A stretch of DNA of 64,000 nucleotides from Pseudomonas tremae (GCF_001401155.1 NZ_LJRO01000024.1:126499-190498); one strand, 5' to 3'; shown: positions 1-9,578, counted from the first letter of the stretch. The notes: generated by a model not told the origin, from the letters alone. Translations and numbers: made by a program.

Positions 1-1
1 T

Positions 2-691
2 CACTTTACCGAACGATTACGCGTGCAATTCGAGCGTCAGGCGCAGTTCATTGCCGACGCCGCGCATGAGTTGCGCACACCTCTGGCGGCCCTGAAAGCG
101 CGGGTCGAGCTTGGCCTGCGCGAGCGTGACCCGCAACAATGGCGTAACACATTGGAGTCGGCTGCACTCGGCACAGATCGACTCACGCACCTGGCTAATC
201 AACTGTTGTCGTTGGCACGCATTGAAAACGGTGCCAGAGCAATTGCCGAAGGCGGGGCACAGCAGTTGGACCTCAGCCAGTTGGCCCGGGAGCTGGGCAT
301 GGCGATGGCGCCGCTGGCTCACTCGCGCGGTGTCGCACTGGCGCTGGAGGCGGACGAGCCGGTCTGGCTGCGGGGCGAGCCGACCTTGTTGAACGAGTTG
401 CTGAGCAACCTGATAGATAACGCCTTGGCCCATACGCCACATGGCGGCAATGTGGTGCTGAGGGTTTATGCGCCCGGTGTGCTTGAGGTAGAAGATGACG
501 GGGCCGGCATCCCGGCTGATGAACGTGAGCGGGTGTTCGAACGTTTTTACCGTCGCGGCCAGCAGGGCAGCGGCGCGGGGCTTGGTCTGGCCATCGTGGG
601 AGAGATCTGCCGCGCGCATCTGGCCAGGATCACATTGCATGACGGTGCCGAGCGGGGGCTCAAGGTACGCGTCAGTTTTGCCCTGTCCTGA
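2..691 (+). CDS. Sensor histidine kinase, 3' part (cut by window start)
   Basis: The frame is open from the first bases of the window, so the N-terminal sensor and membrane part lies outside. What remains is the kinase core: a HisKA dimerisation helix with the phospho-accepting His in AAHELRTPLAALK, then an HATPase domain with the N-box NLIDNALAHT, G1 box DDGAGIP and G2 box GAGLGLAIV. This arrangement is typical of QseC/TctE/PmrB-type kinases, which phosphorylate an OmpR-family regulator. The partner should be encoded upstream and cannot be seen. The signal it senses is unknown. A GTG at 23 could be mistaken for a start, but the coding frame runs through it. Confidence 0.9.
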   Translation, partial: HFTERLRVQFERQAQFIADAAHELRTPLAALKARVELGLRERDPQQWRNTLESAALGTDRLTHLANQLLSLARIENGARAIAEGGAQQLDLSQLARELGMAMAPLAHSRGVALALEADEPVWLRGEPTLLNELLSNLIDNALAHTPHGGNVVLRVYAPGVLEVEDDGAGIPADERERVFERFYRRGQQGSGAGLGLAIVGEICRAHLARITLHDGAERGLKVRVSFALS

Positions 692-702
692 GGCGGACAA
701 GG

Positions 703-1524
703 TCAGTAAAGCATGCTCTTGGCTTCGTCCATCTGCGCATCCAGCAAGTCACCGGCCCTGGCAAGCCCTAGCTGGCTGAAGGCCGGCAGATCGGTCATTT
801 CGATGAGGCTGAAGGGGTGCTCGGTGTTCTTGTGGATGTGTACTGTCGCGACCTGGACCAGGTCTGTGTAGTCCGGTGTTCTGGAGATGCGTGAGAAATT
901 CTGGAATTGGCCCGGCACGCATGACAGTGGCTCGGGAAAGTCCCATGAGCGCAACAGGCGCTCGCCAATGACCGGATGAATGCTGTCGATTACGTGGTTG
1001 AGGCTGATCGGATCAGACAGCAGCTCGTAATGGTCTTCAGCGTAAGTCAGGATCGGCAGAATGCCGATCAGGTGAATCAGCCCGGCGAGCGTCGCCTGAT
1101 CGGGTTTGAGCTGGGTATAGCGCTGGCACAGGGTGTAACTGATGCCGGCGACCTGCAGGCTTTGCTTCCAGATGTCACGCATCTTCTGCTCGATCACAGG
1201 TGATTTGGCGTGAAACATCTGCTCGACGACCAGACCGATGGCCAGGTTGCAGGTGTAGTTGACGCCAAGACGCCGTATCGCCGTGTTGACGTCGCTGACT
1301 TCGAAATTCGGGCGCAGCAGGGGGCTGTTCGCGACCTTTATCAGGCGCGCAGAAAGTGCTGTGTCGCTGCCGATGACTTTGCTCAGGGCCGAAATACTGA
1401 TTTCAGTGTCTTCGGCGGCGAGGCGAATCTTCAGTGCTACTTCCGGCAGGGTAGGCAGAAACAAGGCATCTCTGTCGATGGCCTTGATCAAGTTCCTCTG
1501 CACCTCGTCAGCCATCTTGCTCAT
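703..1524 (-). CDS. HDOD domain protein
   Basis: A 273-residue protein dominated by one HDOD domain (roughly residues 20-215), a catalytically silent relative of HD phosphohydrolases. It has the family-type opening LPTLPEVALKI and an HPVIGERLL segment. HDOD proteins in pseudomonads act in signalling and are often linked to c-di-GMP or sensory pathways; they have no proven enzymatic activity. There is no signal peptide or membrane segment, so it should be cytoplasmic. It is convergent with the kinase gene upstream, with only about 10 bases between the stops. No target can be inferred from context. Confidence 0.85.
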   Translation of the reverse strand: MSKMADEVQRNLIKAIDRDALFLPTLPEVALKIRLAAEDTEISISALSKVIGSDTALSARLIKVANSPLLRPNFEVSDVNTAIRRLGVNYTCNLAIGLVVEQMFHAKSPVIEQKMRDIWKQSLQVAGISYTLCQRYTQLKPDQATLAGLIHLIGILPILTYAEDHYELLSDPISLNHVIDSIHPVIGERLLRSWDFPEPLSCVPGQFQNFSRISRTPDYTDLVQVATVHIHKNTEHPFSLIEMTDLPAFSQLGLARAGDLLDAQMDEAKSMLY

Positions 1525-1638
1525 GTTGCTTCTCGCAGCCGTTGGGGGTGTCCAGCGTTGTTCACGCGCCCCGGAGGGCGCCGGCGTGCACGCTGGATCG
1601 CTCTAAAGACAGTAGGAACCTGAATGTGTTCGTCGGGC

Positions 1639-2586
1639 TCAGCGCAGAGTTTCGAGTCTGCTGTCCAGCTGGTAGGGCAGGTCGCTCATTTGCAATGCTG
1701 CACCCTCGGGCGAGCCGAGGTGTATGCGACCGTTTTCGGCAGCGTCGCCCTGCAACACAGCGAGCAGTTCTACTGCCTGACCAGCCTGCGCAGCAACGAC
1801 GACATTGCCCACGGCGCTGGCATGCACAGGGGAAAACACAGCTGTACCGGGCTCCGGGACCTGATCGCCCTGCAGGGTCAGCCGGTAAAGCCTGCGCTTG
1901 AGTTTGCCGAGGTATTGCATGCGCGCCACGATTTCCTGACCGGTATAGCAGCCTTTCTTGAAGCTGACACCGCCGACCGCCTGCAGGTTGATCATCTGCG
2001 GGATGAACTCTTCGCGGGTGCTGCCGAACACCTGACCGATGCCGGCGCGTACCTGACCCAGCAGCCAGTCGTTCAGCGGGCCCTCTGCCAGCTGTGAAGC
2101 CAGTCGCGATCTGATGTCGTCGGCCTGTTCGGCACGCACCCAGAGTTCTGCGCGGGCAGGGGAGACGCGAATCGCGAGCATGTCCTGGCTTCGTACGACC
2201 GCATCGGTCTCCTGAGGCAGATCCAGGCCAAGGCTGACCAGTGCGCCATCCCCGTCCTGCAGACCAAAGCGCACCCAGGCTGAGCTTTCATCCGTCAGTT
2301 TCGATTTGGAGAACACTGCGTATTTGCGCAGGTCCAGCAATTGCGCCTCGATCAGCTCGCTGGCCATTGCCAGCAGGCAACCGTCGCCGTCGAAGACGAT
2401 GCGAAAACTCGACTGCATCCGGCCTTTTTGCGTGCAGCGCGCACCGAGGCTGGACCTGTCTTCATTCAGGTAATTGAGGTTGCACGTCAACTGCCCCTGA
2501 AGAAACTTGCCGGCATCCACGCCGCGAACGGCGAGAACGCCCTCATGGGATAGCGTGCAGAAAAAAGCTGTGTGGGCCATGGTCAT
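1639..2586 (-). CDS. ygfZ: Folate-binding tRNA-modifying protein YgfZ
   Basis: A 315-residue member of the YgfZ/GcvT-like family, with the diagnostic motif KGCYTGQEIVARMQYLGKLK near residue 215. YgfZ proteins bind tetrahydrofolate and support synthesis or repair of certain Fe-S enzymes, including tRNA thiolation by MiaB. The conserved Cys of KGCYTGQE is present. It is divergent from sdhE, the usual neighbour of ygfZ in gammaproteobacteria, and both act on respiratory or Fe-S enzymes. The start is ambiguous between 2586 and the ATG two codons later at 2580; neither has a strong ribosome binding site, and the second gives the N-terminus more usual in Pseudomonas. Confidence 0.93.
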   Translation of the reverse strand: MTMAHTAFFCTLSHEGVLAVRGVDAGKFLQGQLTCNLNYLNEDRSSLGARCTQKGRMQSSFRIVFDGDGCLLAMASELIEAQLLDLRKYAVFSKSKLTDESSAWVRFGLQDGDGALVSLGLDLPQETDAVVRSQDMLAIRVSPARAELWVRAEQADDIRSRLASQLAEGPLNDWLLGQVRAGIGQVFGSTREEFIPQMINLQAVGGVSFKKGCYTGQEIVARMQYLGKLKRRLYRLTLQGDQVPEPGTAVFSPVHASAVGNVVVAAQAGQAVELLAVLQGDAAENGRIHLGSPEGAALQMSDLPYQLDSRLETLR

Positions 2587-2732
2587 CGCAGATTGGGAAA
2601 AAAGTCCGGGGACACATCATAGTGCCGAGTCGAGGTTATGCATACGGGTACATGAAAACTGCTGCGACCATTGCGATATTCGCGTGACTGTCTTGCGGCT
2701 GTATACTTGCAGCCTACTTTGAGGAGCGCTCC

Positions 2733-2987
2733 ATGGTCGAAGACGTTGAACTCAACCGCCTTTACTGGCACAGCCGCCGTGGCATGCTTGAACTGGATGT
2801 GCTGCTGGTGCCATTTGTCCGCGAGGTCTACCCGCATCTGAACGACGTGGATCGCGATCTTTATCGTCGCCTGCTGACCTGTGAGGATCAGGACATGTTC
2901 GGCTGGTTCATGCAGCGCGCCGAGTCCGAGGACGCTGAATTGCAGCGTATGGTTCGCATGATTCTGGACCGTGTCCAGCCTGAATGA
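2733..2987 (+). CDS. sdhE: FAD assembly factor SdhE
   Basis: An 84-residue protein with the SdhE/YgfY/Sdh5 signature: an N-terminal [14 protein letters not shown] with the conserved RGMLE, and later DLYRRLL and DMFGWFM. SdhE promotes covalent attachment of FAD to succinate dehydrogenase SdhA and related flavoproteins in the cytoplasm. The ATG follows a GAGGAG ribosome binding site. The 3' end overlaps the start of the next gene by 17 bases, so the two are translationally coupled. It is divergent from ygfZ. Confidence 0.95.
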   Translation: MVEDVELNRLYWHSRRGMLELDVLLVPFVREVYPHLNDVDRDLYRRLLTCEDQDMFGWFMQRAESEDAELQRMVRMILDRVQPE

Positions 2988-3435
2988 TTACTTCGAGTGT
3001 CACTGGCAGGCGTCGCGCCTGCTGTTGACTGCTTATCTTGCTGTTCAGGTATTGGCGCTGAGCGCCCTGTTGTGGCTGGACATCGACTGGTGGCTTGTCA
3101 TGGCAGGGGTGCTGATGTGTATGGCGCATGCAGCATGGTCGCTGCCCAGGTCAGTTCTGTTCAGCCACCCTACAGCGTTCCGTGCGCTGAGGCGCGATCA
3201 ACAGGGCTGGCATTTGTGGAGCGAGCGTAGCGGCTGGCAGCCAGTGCAGTTATGCCCAGACAGCCTGGCACTGCCGCCGGTGGTGGTATTGCGCTTTCGC
3301 TTGATCGTCAACGGCAGGCCATCCCGATCGATAAAAAGCTGTTGCATACCGGGTGACGCGCTGAGCTCCGACATTCATCGACGCCTGCGTGTGCGCCTCA
3401 AATTCAGCCGGCGTAAGTGGGCGGCACCAGAATAG
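2971..3435 (+). CDS. ygfX: YgfX family membrane protein
   Basis: A 154-residue protein with two adjacent hydrophobic helices near the N-terminus (about residues 17-52) and a short soluble tail, matching YgfX/CptA. In E. coli the ygfYX pair was reported as a toxin-antitoxin-like module affecting cytoskeletal proteins, but the toxic role is uncertain here. I chose the GTG at 2971, which lies inside the sdhE 3' end. The last 32 bases overlap the convergent nadB gene. Sequence similarity within this family is weak, so the name rests mainly on position, size and topology. Confidence 0.75.
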   Translation: MSSLNDYFECHWQASRLLLTAYLAVQVLALSALLWLDIDWWLVMAGVLMCMAHAAWSLPRSVLFSHPTAFRALRRDQQGWHLWSERSGWQPVQLCPDSLALPPVVVLRFRLIVNGRPSRSIKSCCIPGDALSSDIHRRLRVRLKFSRRKWAAPE

Positions 3436-5020
3436 TGTCCAATGCTTCGGGCAGCAGGTCAGGGTAGTCCAGCGTGTAATGCAGGCCGCGGCTCTCTTTG
3501 CGCTGCATGGCCGAGCGGATCATCAGTTCGGCGACCTGAGCCAGGTTGCGCAGCTCGATCAGGTCGCGGCTGACCTTGTAGTTGCTATAGAACTCGTCAA
3601 TTTCGTCCAGCAGCAATCGCACGCGGTGCTGAGCGCGTTGCAGACGTTTGTTGGTGCGCACGATACCGACGTAATCCCACATGAAGCGCCGCAATTCATC
3701 CCAGTTGTGGGCAATGATCACGTCTTCGTCCGAGTCGGTGACCTGGCTTGCGTCCCAGGCTGGCAGGTCGGTTGGCATGCGCACATCAGCCAGTTGCTGC
3801 TCGATGTCCGTCGCCGCCGATCTGGCATAGACGAAGCACTCCAGCAGTGAGTTGCTGGCCATGCGGTTGGCACCGTGCAGGCCGGTGAAACTGGTCTCGC
3901 CGATAGCGTACAGGCCTGGCACATCGGTGTGCCCGTTGCTGTCGACCATCACGCCGCCACAGGTGTAATGCGCTGCCGGGACGACTGGGATCGGCTGGCG
4001 AGTGATGTCGATGGAAAACTCCAAACAGCGCTCGTAGACGGTCGGGAAGTGCGATTTGATGAATGCTTCCGGCTTGTGACTGATGTCCAGATAGACGCAA
4101 TTGATGCCCAGCCGCTTCATTTCGTGATCGATTGCCCGGGCAACGATGTCGCGAGGGGCGAGTTCTGCGCGCTCGTCGAATCGCGGCATAAAACGCTCGC
4201 CGTTGGGCAGCTTGAGGTACGCGCCTTCACCGCGCAGTGCTTCGGTGATCAAAAAGCTCTTGGCCTGCGGGTGATACAGGCAGGTCGGGTGGAACTGGTT
4301 GAACTCAAGGTTTGCCACCCTGCAACCGGAGCGCCAGGCCATCGCAATGCCGTCGCCGCACGCGCCGTCCGGGTTGCTGGTGTACAGGTAGACCTTGGCG
4401 GCGCCTCCCGAAGCCAGAATGGTAAAGCGCGCGCCATAAGTGTCCACTTCGCCGCTGTTGCGATCCAGAACATAGGCCCCCAGGCAACGCTGGCCTTCGA
4501 GCCCAAGGCGGCGTTCGGTGATCAGATCAATCGCGGCGCGTTGCTCCAGCAGCTCGATATTGGGTCGCTTGCGTGCCTGTTTGAGCAGCGTCCGGAAAAT
4601 CGCCGCTCCTGTTGCGTCTGCAGCGTGGATGATTCGGCGGTGGCTATGGCCGCCTTCACGGGTCAGGTGAAACTCAAAGCTGCTTTCATCGGCCTCTGCT
4701 TTGTCGTCGCGGGTGAACGGGACGCCCTGATCGATCAGCCATTGAATCGCTTCGCGGCTGTGCTCGACCGTAAAACGAACAGCGTCCTCGTCGCACAGGC
4801 CGCCGCCGGCATTCAGCGTGTCTTCAACGTGGGACTGCACTGTATCTGTGTCATCCAGCACCGCCGCCACTCCACCCTGCGCCCAGAAGGTCGAGCCATT
4901 GGACAGATCTCCTTTGCTCAGAACTGCAATCCGCAGGTGGTCGGGGAGGTTCAGCGCCAGGCTCAATCCGGCAGCGCCACTGCCAATTACCAGTACGTCG
5001 TGCTGAAAATATCGACTCAT
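3404..5020 (-). CDS. nadB: L-aspartate oxidase
   Basis: A 538-residue flavoprotein, the usual length for NadB. It oxidises L-aspartate to iminoaspartate, the first step of de novo NAD synthesis, using FAD. The N-terminal dinucleotide fold is seen as [15 protein letters not shown], followed by [12 protein letters not shown] and the succinate dehydrogenase/fumarate reductase-type active-site region EFNQFHPTC with HYTCGG. The gene is divergent from algU, the order typical of Pseudomonas. Its 3' end overlaps ygfX by 32 bases. Confidence 0.97.
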   Translation of the reverse strand: MSRYFQHDVLVIGSGAAGLSLALNLPDHLRIAVLSKGDLSNGSTFWAQGGVAAVLDDTDTVQSHVEDTLNAGGGLCDEDAVRFTVEHSREAIQWLIDQGVPFTRDDKAEADESSFEFHLTREGGHSHRRIIHAADATGAAIFRTLLKQARKRPNIELLEQRAAIDLITERRLGLEGQRCLGAYVLDRNSGEVDTYGARFTILASGGAAKVYLYTSNPDGACGDGIAMAWRSGCRVANLEFNQFHPTCLYHPQAKSFLITEALRGEGAYLKLPNGERFMPRFDERAELAPRDIVARAIDHEMKRLGINCVYLDISHKPEAFIKSHFPTVYERCLEFSIDITRQPIPVVPAAHYTCGGVMVDSNGHTDVPGLYAIGETSFTGLHGANRMASNSLLECFVYARSAATDIEQQLADVRMPTDLPAWDASQVTDSDEDVIIAHNWDELRRFMWDYVGIVRTNKRLQRAQHRVRLLLDEIDEFYSNYKVSRDLIELRNLAQVAELMIRSAMQRKESRGLHYTLDYPDLLPEALDTILVPPTYAG

Positions 5021-5242
5021 CTATGAATTCTGCCCTTGGCGGCTACTAGTATAAGTATGGGTGTAACGGCACAATAGCCGCGCCTACATGGCAATGTGAG
5101 ACCACGGCGGGTCCGGATTGTGCTCCAGTCCTGAGCGTCCTGCATATTGTTTTCCCTTTGAATCGTCACTGGACATGCGCCAGTGCATTGATTTCAGGGC
5201 GTTTCGTACAATGTGCTGCTCACCCCTGCAATTGTGTATATG

Positions 5243-5270
5243 GAACTTTTTCATGAGAACCAGACTCAAT
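5243..5270 (+). promoter_or_regulatory. Candidate distal AlgU-dependent promoter
   Basis: GAACTT at 5243-5248 is followed after 17 bases by TCAAT at 5266-5270. The -35 is a perfect match to the AlgU consensus GAACTT; the -10 is a weaker match to TCTGA. The P. aeruginosa algU gene has several promoters, two of them autoregulated, so a distal site is plausible. Confidence 0.45.
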
Positions 5271-5430
5271 AGCAGGTTGCCTATAAAGGAACAGCGTCGT
5301 TTTGCAGGGTTAGATAAGTGATCATCAACTGCGAGCCGACGACAAGATTATTCGCGCAGCCGACTTTGTCGCGCTGCGTTTTTCGTGCAGGCGTTTATGA
5401 TGGTCTGCAGGAAACTTGCTGGAAGGGGGA

Positions 5431-5457
5431 GAACTTTTGCGAAAAGCCCGAGTCTAT
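5431..5457 (+). promoter_or_regulatory. AlgU-dependent promoter of algU
   Basis: GAACTT at 5431-5436, a 16-base spacer, then TCTAT at 5453-5457, close to the AlgU/RpoE consensus GAACTT-N16/17-TCTGA. It lies about 60 bases before the algU start codon and points to positive autoregulation of the sigma factor operon. Confidence 0.75.
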
Positions 5458-5516
5458 GTTTGCGAGCCTGAGAAATATCAGTTGCAACGCTCCTTCAAGC
5501 TTAACGAGGAGTGTTC

Positions 5517-6098
5517 ATGCTAACCCAGGAAGAGGATCAGCAGCTTGTCGAGCGGGTACAAGCCGGCGACACGCGAGCATTTGATCTGTTGGTGTTGAAA
5601 TATCAGCACAAAATTCTAGGGTTGATCGTGCGGTTTGTGCACGACACCCATGAGGCTCAGGATGTTGCGCAAGAGGCTTTTATAAAGGCTTATCGGGCGC
5701 TCGGAAACTTTCGCGGTGACAGTGCTTTTTACACATGGCTGTATCGCATTGCCATTAACACGGCGAAAAACTATCTGGTGTCGAGAGGTCGTCGTCCACC
5801 GGATAGCGATGTCAGGTCTGAAGACGCGGAGTTCTACGATGGCGATCATGGCCTCAAGGACATCGAGTCGCCGGAGCGCGCATTGCTAAGGGATGAGATC
5901 GAGGGCACCGTCCATCGGACCATCCAGCTTCTCCCGGAAGATTTACGTACCGCACTAACTTTACGTGAATTCGATGGTCTGAGTTATGAAGACATTGCGA
6001 GCGTCATGCAGTGTCCAGTTGGTACCGTGCGCTCTCGGATCTTTCGCGCTCGGGAAGCCATCGATAAAGCCCTGCAGCCGTTGTTGCAGGAATCCTGA
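5517..6098 (+). CDS. algU: RNA polymerase sigma factor AlgU (RpoE type)
   Basis: A 193-residue ECF sigma factor that drives envelope stress, osmotic stress and alginate genes. Region 2 is seen in HDTHEAQDVAQEAFIKAYRA and the following RIAINTAKNYLV; region 4 as LTLREFDGLSYEDIA and PVGTVRSRIFRAREAI. I start at the ATG at 5517 because the AGGAG ribosome binding site is well spaced for it; a GTG two codons upstream lies too close. It heads an operon with its anti-sigma factor mucA and is preceded by an AlgU-type promoter, so it is likely self-activated. Confidence 0.98.
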   Translation: MLTQEEDQQLVERVQAGDTRAFDLLVLKYQHKILGLIVRFVHDTHEAQDVAQEAFIKAYRALGNFRGDSAFYTWLYRIAINTAKNYLVSRGRRPPDSDVRSEDAEFYDGDHGLKDIESPERALLRDEIEGTVHRTIQLLPEDLRTALTLREFDGLSYEDIASVMQCPVGTVRSRIFRAREAIDKALQPLLQES

Positions 6099-6131
6099 GA
6101 CAGCGGCGATAGCCCAAGAGAGGAACCCGCC

Positions 6132-6722
6132 ATGAGTCGTGAAGCCCTGCAGGAATCGCTGTCCGCGGTATTGGATAACGAAGCGGACGAACTGGAATTA
6201 CGTCGGGTATTAAATGCCATTGACGATGCCGACACTCGCGCCACCTGGTCGCGTTATCAGGTTGCCCGCGCAGCCATGCACAAAGAGCTGTTGCTCCCTC
6301 ATCTGGATATTTCGGCTGCTGTGTCTGCCGCTATCGCCGATGAAGTCAGCCCGCTGAAGGTTGCACGTGGTCCTTGGCGTACGCTGGGTCGCCTGGCTGT
6401 AGCAGCATCGGTTACTGTTGCCGTTCTTGCTGGTGTCCGTCTGTACAATCAGGACGACATTGCAGGGGCGCAACTTGCTCAGCAGACTCAGCAGCCTGCC
6501 AACCTGACGGTCCCGCAAGTCAAGGGTCCTGCAGTTCTGGCCGGTTACACTGAAAGTGCCGAGCAAGCACCTGGTCCGATGGCCAATGGTGTACTGCAGG
6601 GCGCTGGCGAAGCCGATCAGCGTTTGCCGGGTTACCTGCGTCAGCATGCACAGGAAGCTGCGCTGAAAGGCACTGAAAGCGCGCTGCCATATGCACGCGC
6701 TGCGAGCCTGGAAAACCGTTAA
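6132..6722 (+). CDS. mucA: Anti-sigma factor MucA
   Basis: A 196-residue inner-membrane anti-sigma factor that holds AlgU inactive. The cytoplasmic N-terminal domain opens SREALQESLSAVLDNEADELE, the RseA-type fold. A single membrane helix spans about residues 87-104, and the rest is periplasmic, where MucB binds and regulated proteolysis starts. Length matches intact MucA (about 194), so there is no mucoid-type truncation. A GAGAGGAA ribosome binding site precedes the ATG. It lies 33 bases after algU. Confidence 0.97.
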   Translation: MSREALQESLSAVLDNEADELELRRVLNAIDDADTRATWSRYQVARAAMHKELLLPHLDISAAVSAAIADEVSPLKVARGPWRTLGRLAVAASVTVAVLAGVRLYNQDDIAGAQLAQQTQQPANLTVPQVKGPAVLAGYTESAEQAPGPMANGVLQGAGEADQRLPGYLRQHAQEAALKGTESALPYARAASLENR

Positions 6723-6730
6723 GGAGGATC

Positions 6731-7690
6731 ATGCGAGCCGTCCCTCTGCTGCCGCTACTATTTGGTGGATGGCTTGCCCTCCCGGTACACGCTGATGATG
6801 CGCAAGACGCAATCAATCGTCTTGCCAGGGTTGACCAGCAACAAAGCTATCAGGGTACGTTCGTCTACGAACGTAACGGTAGTTTTTCTACGCACCGGAT
6901 CTGGCACCGCATAGCGGATGGCAAGGTTCAGGAGCGTTTGCTGCAACTCGATGGCTCTGCTCAAGAAGTGGTACGTGTTGGCGGGCTTACTCAGTGCGTC
7001 AGCGGTACGCTTGAAGCGGGTGTCGTCAACCCGCCTGTCTCTACCTCTCGCGCGTTTGATGTCAAAAGACTTTCTGCCTGGTACGACATGAAAATAGTCG
7101 GCAAATCCAGAGTGGCGGGTCGCCAGACGACAATCGTTGCAGTAACGCCCAAAGATCAGCACCGATACGGTCTCGAGCTGCATCTGGATAACGAAACCGG
7201 GCTCTTGCTCAAATCACTCTTATTGAGCGAACGAGGGCAACTGCTTGAGCGTTTCCAGTTCACCGACCTCGATACAGCCAGTGTCTTGACCGAACAGGCG
7301 CTCAATGCCAGCGCCGATTGCAAAGCCGTATCTGCTCCGAAAGCCAAGCCTGAGCCTACTACCAGCCCTGTGGCCTGGCATTCTGACTGGCTGCCGCCAG
7401 GTTTTGAGTTAAGCAGTAGCGGTGTCCGCAAGGACGGCGCAAGCCAGTCACCAGTGACTCGTCTGACGTATGGCGATGGTCTGGCGAGCTTCTCGGTGTT
7501 CATTGAAGCGGTGAAAGGCAGTTCTTCGTCGGATATTCGCACTCAGCTAGGCCCTACCGTGGCAGTCTCACGTCGTCTCACTACGCCTCAGGGCGACATG
7601 ATGATGACGGTCGTCGGAGAAGTGCCGATGGGTACCGCCGAGCGTATTGCGCTGTCGATGCGCGGTGATGAAGAGTCAGCAAAGAAATAG
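6731..7690 (+). CDS. mucB: Periplasmic sigma-factor regulator MucB (RseB family)
   Basis: A 319-residue RseB-family protein with a signal peptide (MRAVPLLPLLFGGWLALPVHA, cleaved about residue 21) and the usual two-domain MucB/RseB fold: a large lipid-sensing domain (about 25-200) and a smaller C-terminal domain (about 215-310). It binds the periplasmic tail of MucA and shields it from the site-1 protease. The start has a very strong AAGGAGG ribosome binding site overlapping the end of mucA. No mucC follows; the next gene on this strand is mucD after about 277 bases. Confidence 0.96.
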   Translation: MRAVPLLPLLFGGWLALPVHADDAQDAINRLARVDQQQSYQGTFVYERNGSFSTHRIWHRIADGKVQERLLQLDGSAQEVVRVGGLTQCVSGTLEAGVVNPPVSTSRAFDVKRLSAWYDMKIVGKSRVAGRQTTIVAVTPKDQHRYGLELHLDNETGLLLKSLLLSERGQLLERFQFTDLDTASVLTEQALNASADCKAVSAPKAKPEPTTSPVAWHSDWLPPGFELSSSGVRKDGASQSPVTRLTYGDGLASFSVFIEAVKGSSSSDIRTQLGPTVAVSRRLTTPQGDMMMTVVGEVPMGTAERIALSMRGDEESAKK

Positions 7691-7967
7691 ACTTGAAGCA
7701 GCCCGGTCGCGGGATGTAAAAGTTTTCATCTTCGGTTCAATGAGCCGCCAGACCGCAGTCAAACTGGCCTTGCGCGAGATACTGAAATGTTTGGTGAGGT
7801 TTGCGAGTTGCAAAAAATCCGATTTTTTTCTATAGGTCACAGCCTCGCAGCTCTGGCCTTTGTCGTTCGTGGGCCCTATATCTGACTCTGGAATGAGCGT
7901 TACTGCTCAAGGTTGCTGAGTCAGTTGCTCTGTACTGCTTAATTTGCTCGTTACCAACGGGAGCCGT

Positions 7968-9407
7968 ATGTCGATACCACGCATGAAGTCTTATTTCTCA
8001 TTGATTGCCGCCGTGCTGATGCTCGGTCAGGTCGCCACGGCTCAGGCCGAGAACCTGCCGGACTTTACCGGTCTGGTCGAACAGGCATCGCCTGCAGTGG
8101 TGAATATCAGTACTCGTCAGAAATTGCCGGACCGCGCCGTTGCCAATCAGCAGATGCCTGATCTGGAAGGCTTGCCGCCAGTGCTGCGCGAGTTTCTCGA
8201 ACGCAGCATGCCGCCGGGTTCCCGCCCGCCGGGAGTGGGGAAGGGGGATCGCCAGCGTGAGGCTCAATCGCTGGGTTCGGGGTTCATCATCTCCCCTGAT
8301 GGCTATGTTCTGACCAACAACCACGTGATCGATGGCGCCGATGAGATTCTGGTGCGCCTGTCCGATCGCAGCGAGCTGAAAGCCAAGCTGGTGGGCACCG
8401 ATCCGCGTACCGACGTTGCGGTCCTGAAAATCGAGGGCAAAGACCTGCCGACTGCCAAGCTGGGCAACTCGAACACGCTCAAAGTGGGCGAGTGGGTGCT
8501 CGCGATAGGTTCGCCGTTCGGTTTCGACCATTCGGTGACCAAAGGTATCGTCAGCGCCAAGGGTCGCAGTCTGCCAAACGATACCTATGTGCCTTTCATT
8601 CAGACCGACGTGGCGATCAATCCGGGTAACTCGGGTGGTCCGCTGTTCAACATGGCTGGCGAAGTGGTCGGGATCAACTCGCAGATATTCACTCGCTCCG
8701 GCGGCTTCATGGGGCTGTCTTTCGCCATTCCGATCGATGTCGCGATGGATGTGGCCAACCAGCTCAAGGCCAGTGGCAAAGTCAGCCGTGGCTGGCTGGG
8801 CGTAGTCATTCAGGAAGTGAACAAGGACCTCGCTGAATCGTTCGGTCTGGACAAGCCTGCCGGCGCACTGGTTGCACAGGTGCTTGAAGATGGCCCGGCT
8901 GCCAAGGGTGGTTTGCAGGTAGGCGACGTTATTCTCAGCGCCAACGGCCAGCCAGTCATCATGTCGGCTGACCTGCCGCACTTGATCGGCAATCTCAAGG
9001 ACGGCAGCAAGGCCGAGCTTGAAGTGATTCGCGACGGCAAGCGTCAAAAGCTGACGGTGACCGTGGGCGCGCTGCCTGATGAAGGTCAGGAGATGGGTGA
9101 CATCCCGGGCTCCGGTGCCGAGCGCAGCAGCAATCGTCTGGGTGTTTCGGTGATCGAACTGACCGCCGAGCAGAAAAAAAACCTGGACATCAAAGGTGGC
9201 GTGGCAATCAAGGAAGTCACTGGCGGTCCGGCGTCCCTGATCGGTTTGCAGCCGGGTGACGTGATCACTCACCTGAACAATCAGGCGATCATGTCCGGCA
9301 AGCAATTTACCGATGTGGCGAAAAGCCTGCCCAAGGATCGCTCGGTCTCGATGCGCGTCCTGCGTCAGGGTCGTGCGACCTTTATCACCTTCAAACTGTC
9401 CGAGTAA
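7968..9407 (+). CDS. mucD: Periplasmic serine protease MucD (DegP/HtrA family)
   Basis: A 479-residue HtrA-type protease and chaperone that removes misfolded envelope proteins and dampens AlgU signalling. A signal peptide ends AQA-EN at about residue 27. The trypsin-like domain has the His motif TNNHVIDG, the Asp in DPRTDVAVLKI and the Ser in NPGNSGGPL; two PDZ domains follow (about 275-365 and 385-475). I start at the ATG at 7968, which has a GGGAG ribosome binding site; an in-frame TTG at 7944 is possible but less likely. The 277-base gap from mucB suggests a separate promoter, which I could not define. Confidence 0.96.
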   Translation: MSIPRMKSYFSLIAAVLMLGQVATAQAENLPDFTGLVEQASPAVVNISTRQKLPDRAVANQQMPDLEGLPPVLREFLERSMPPGSRPPGVGKGDRQREAQSLGSGFIISPDGYVLTNNHVIDGADEILVRLSDRSELKAKLVGTDPRTDVAVLKIEGKDLPTAKLGNSNTLKVGEWVLAIGSPFGFDHSVTKGIVSAKGRSLPNDTYVPFIQTDVAINPGNSGGPLFNMAGEVVGINSQIFTRSGGFMGLSFAIPIDVAMDVANQLKASGKVSRGWLGVVIQEVNKDLAESFGLDKPAGALVAQVLEDGPAAKGGLQVGDVILSANGQPVIMSADLPHLIGNLKDGSKAELEVIRDGKRQKLTVTVGALPDEGQEMGDIPGSGAERSSNRLGVSVIELTAEQKKNLDIKGGVAIKEVTGGPASLIGLQPGDVITHLNNQAIMSGKQFTDVAKSLPKDRSVSMRVLRQGRATFITFKLSE

Positions 9408-9425
9408 CGGGCTGATGTGACCGGG

Positions 9426-9451
9426 AAGGGTGGCTGCGGCCACCCTTTTTT
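9426..9451 (+). terminator. Rho-independent terminator after mucD
   Basis: A GC-rich stem with arms GGGTGGC (9428-9434) and GCCACCC (9439-9445), followed by a run of T residues, 18 bases after the mucD stop. Confidence 0.85.
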
Positions 9452-9578
9452 GTGGCTGATTGTTTGCACTGCCCCGATCCGGGTGCCTGCGAGCGTGACG
9501 CCTCTTGCTTAGTTCAGGTACAATTCCCGGCTATTTTTCGGCGGGCAATCTGCCTGCAACCTTTTTGAGTGTTGATCC

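Larger units (their letters stand above)
5021..5516. promoter_or_regulatory. nadB-algU intergenic regulatory region
   Basis: About 500 bases without a convincing gene between two divergent operons. It contains at least two AlgU (sigma-22/RpoE)-type promoter candidates facing algU, listed separately, and must also hold the nadB promoter. Short open frames here have no ribosome binding site or recognisable product, and I do not call them. Confidence 0.6.

Noticed and set aside
5084..5269. Short minus-strand reading frame in the nadB-algU gap
   Set aside because: No ribosome binding site or recognisable product, and it spans the predicted algU promoter.
7806..7832. A/T-rich inverted repeat after mucB as terminator
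   Set aside because: The stem is almost only A-T pairs with no GC-rich part; too weak to call.
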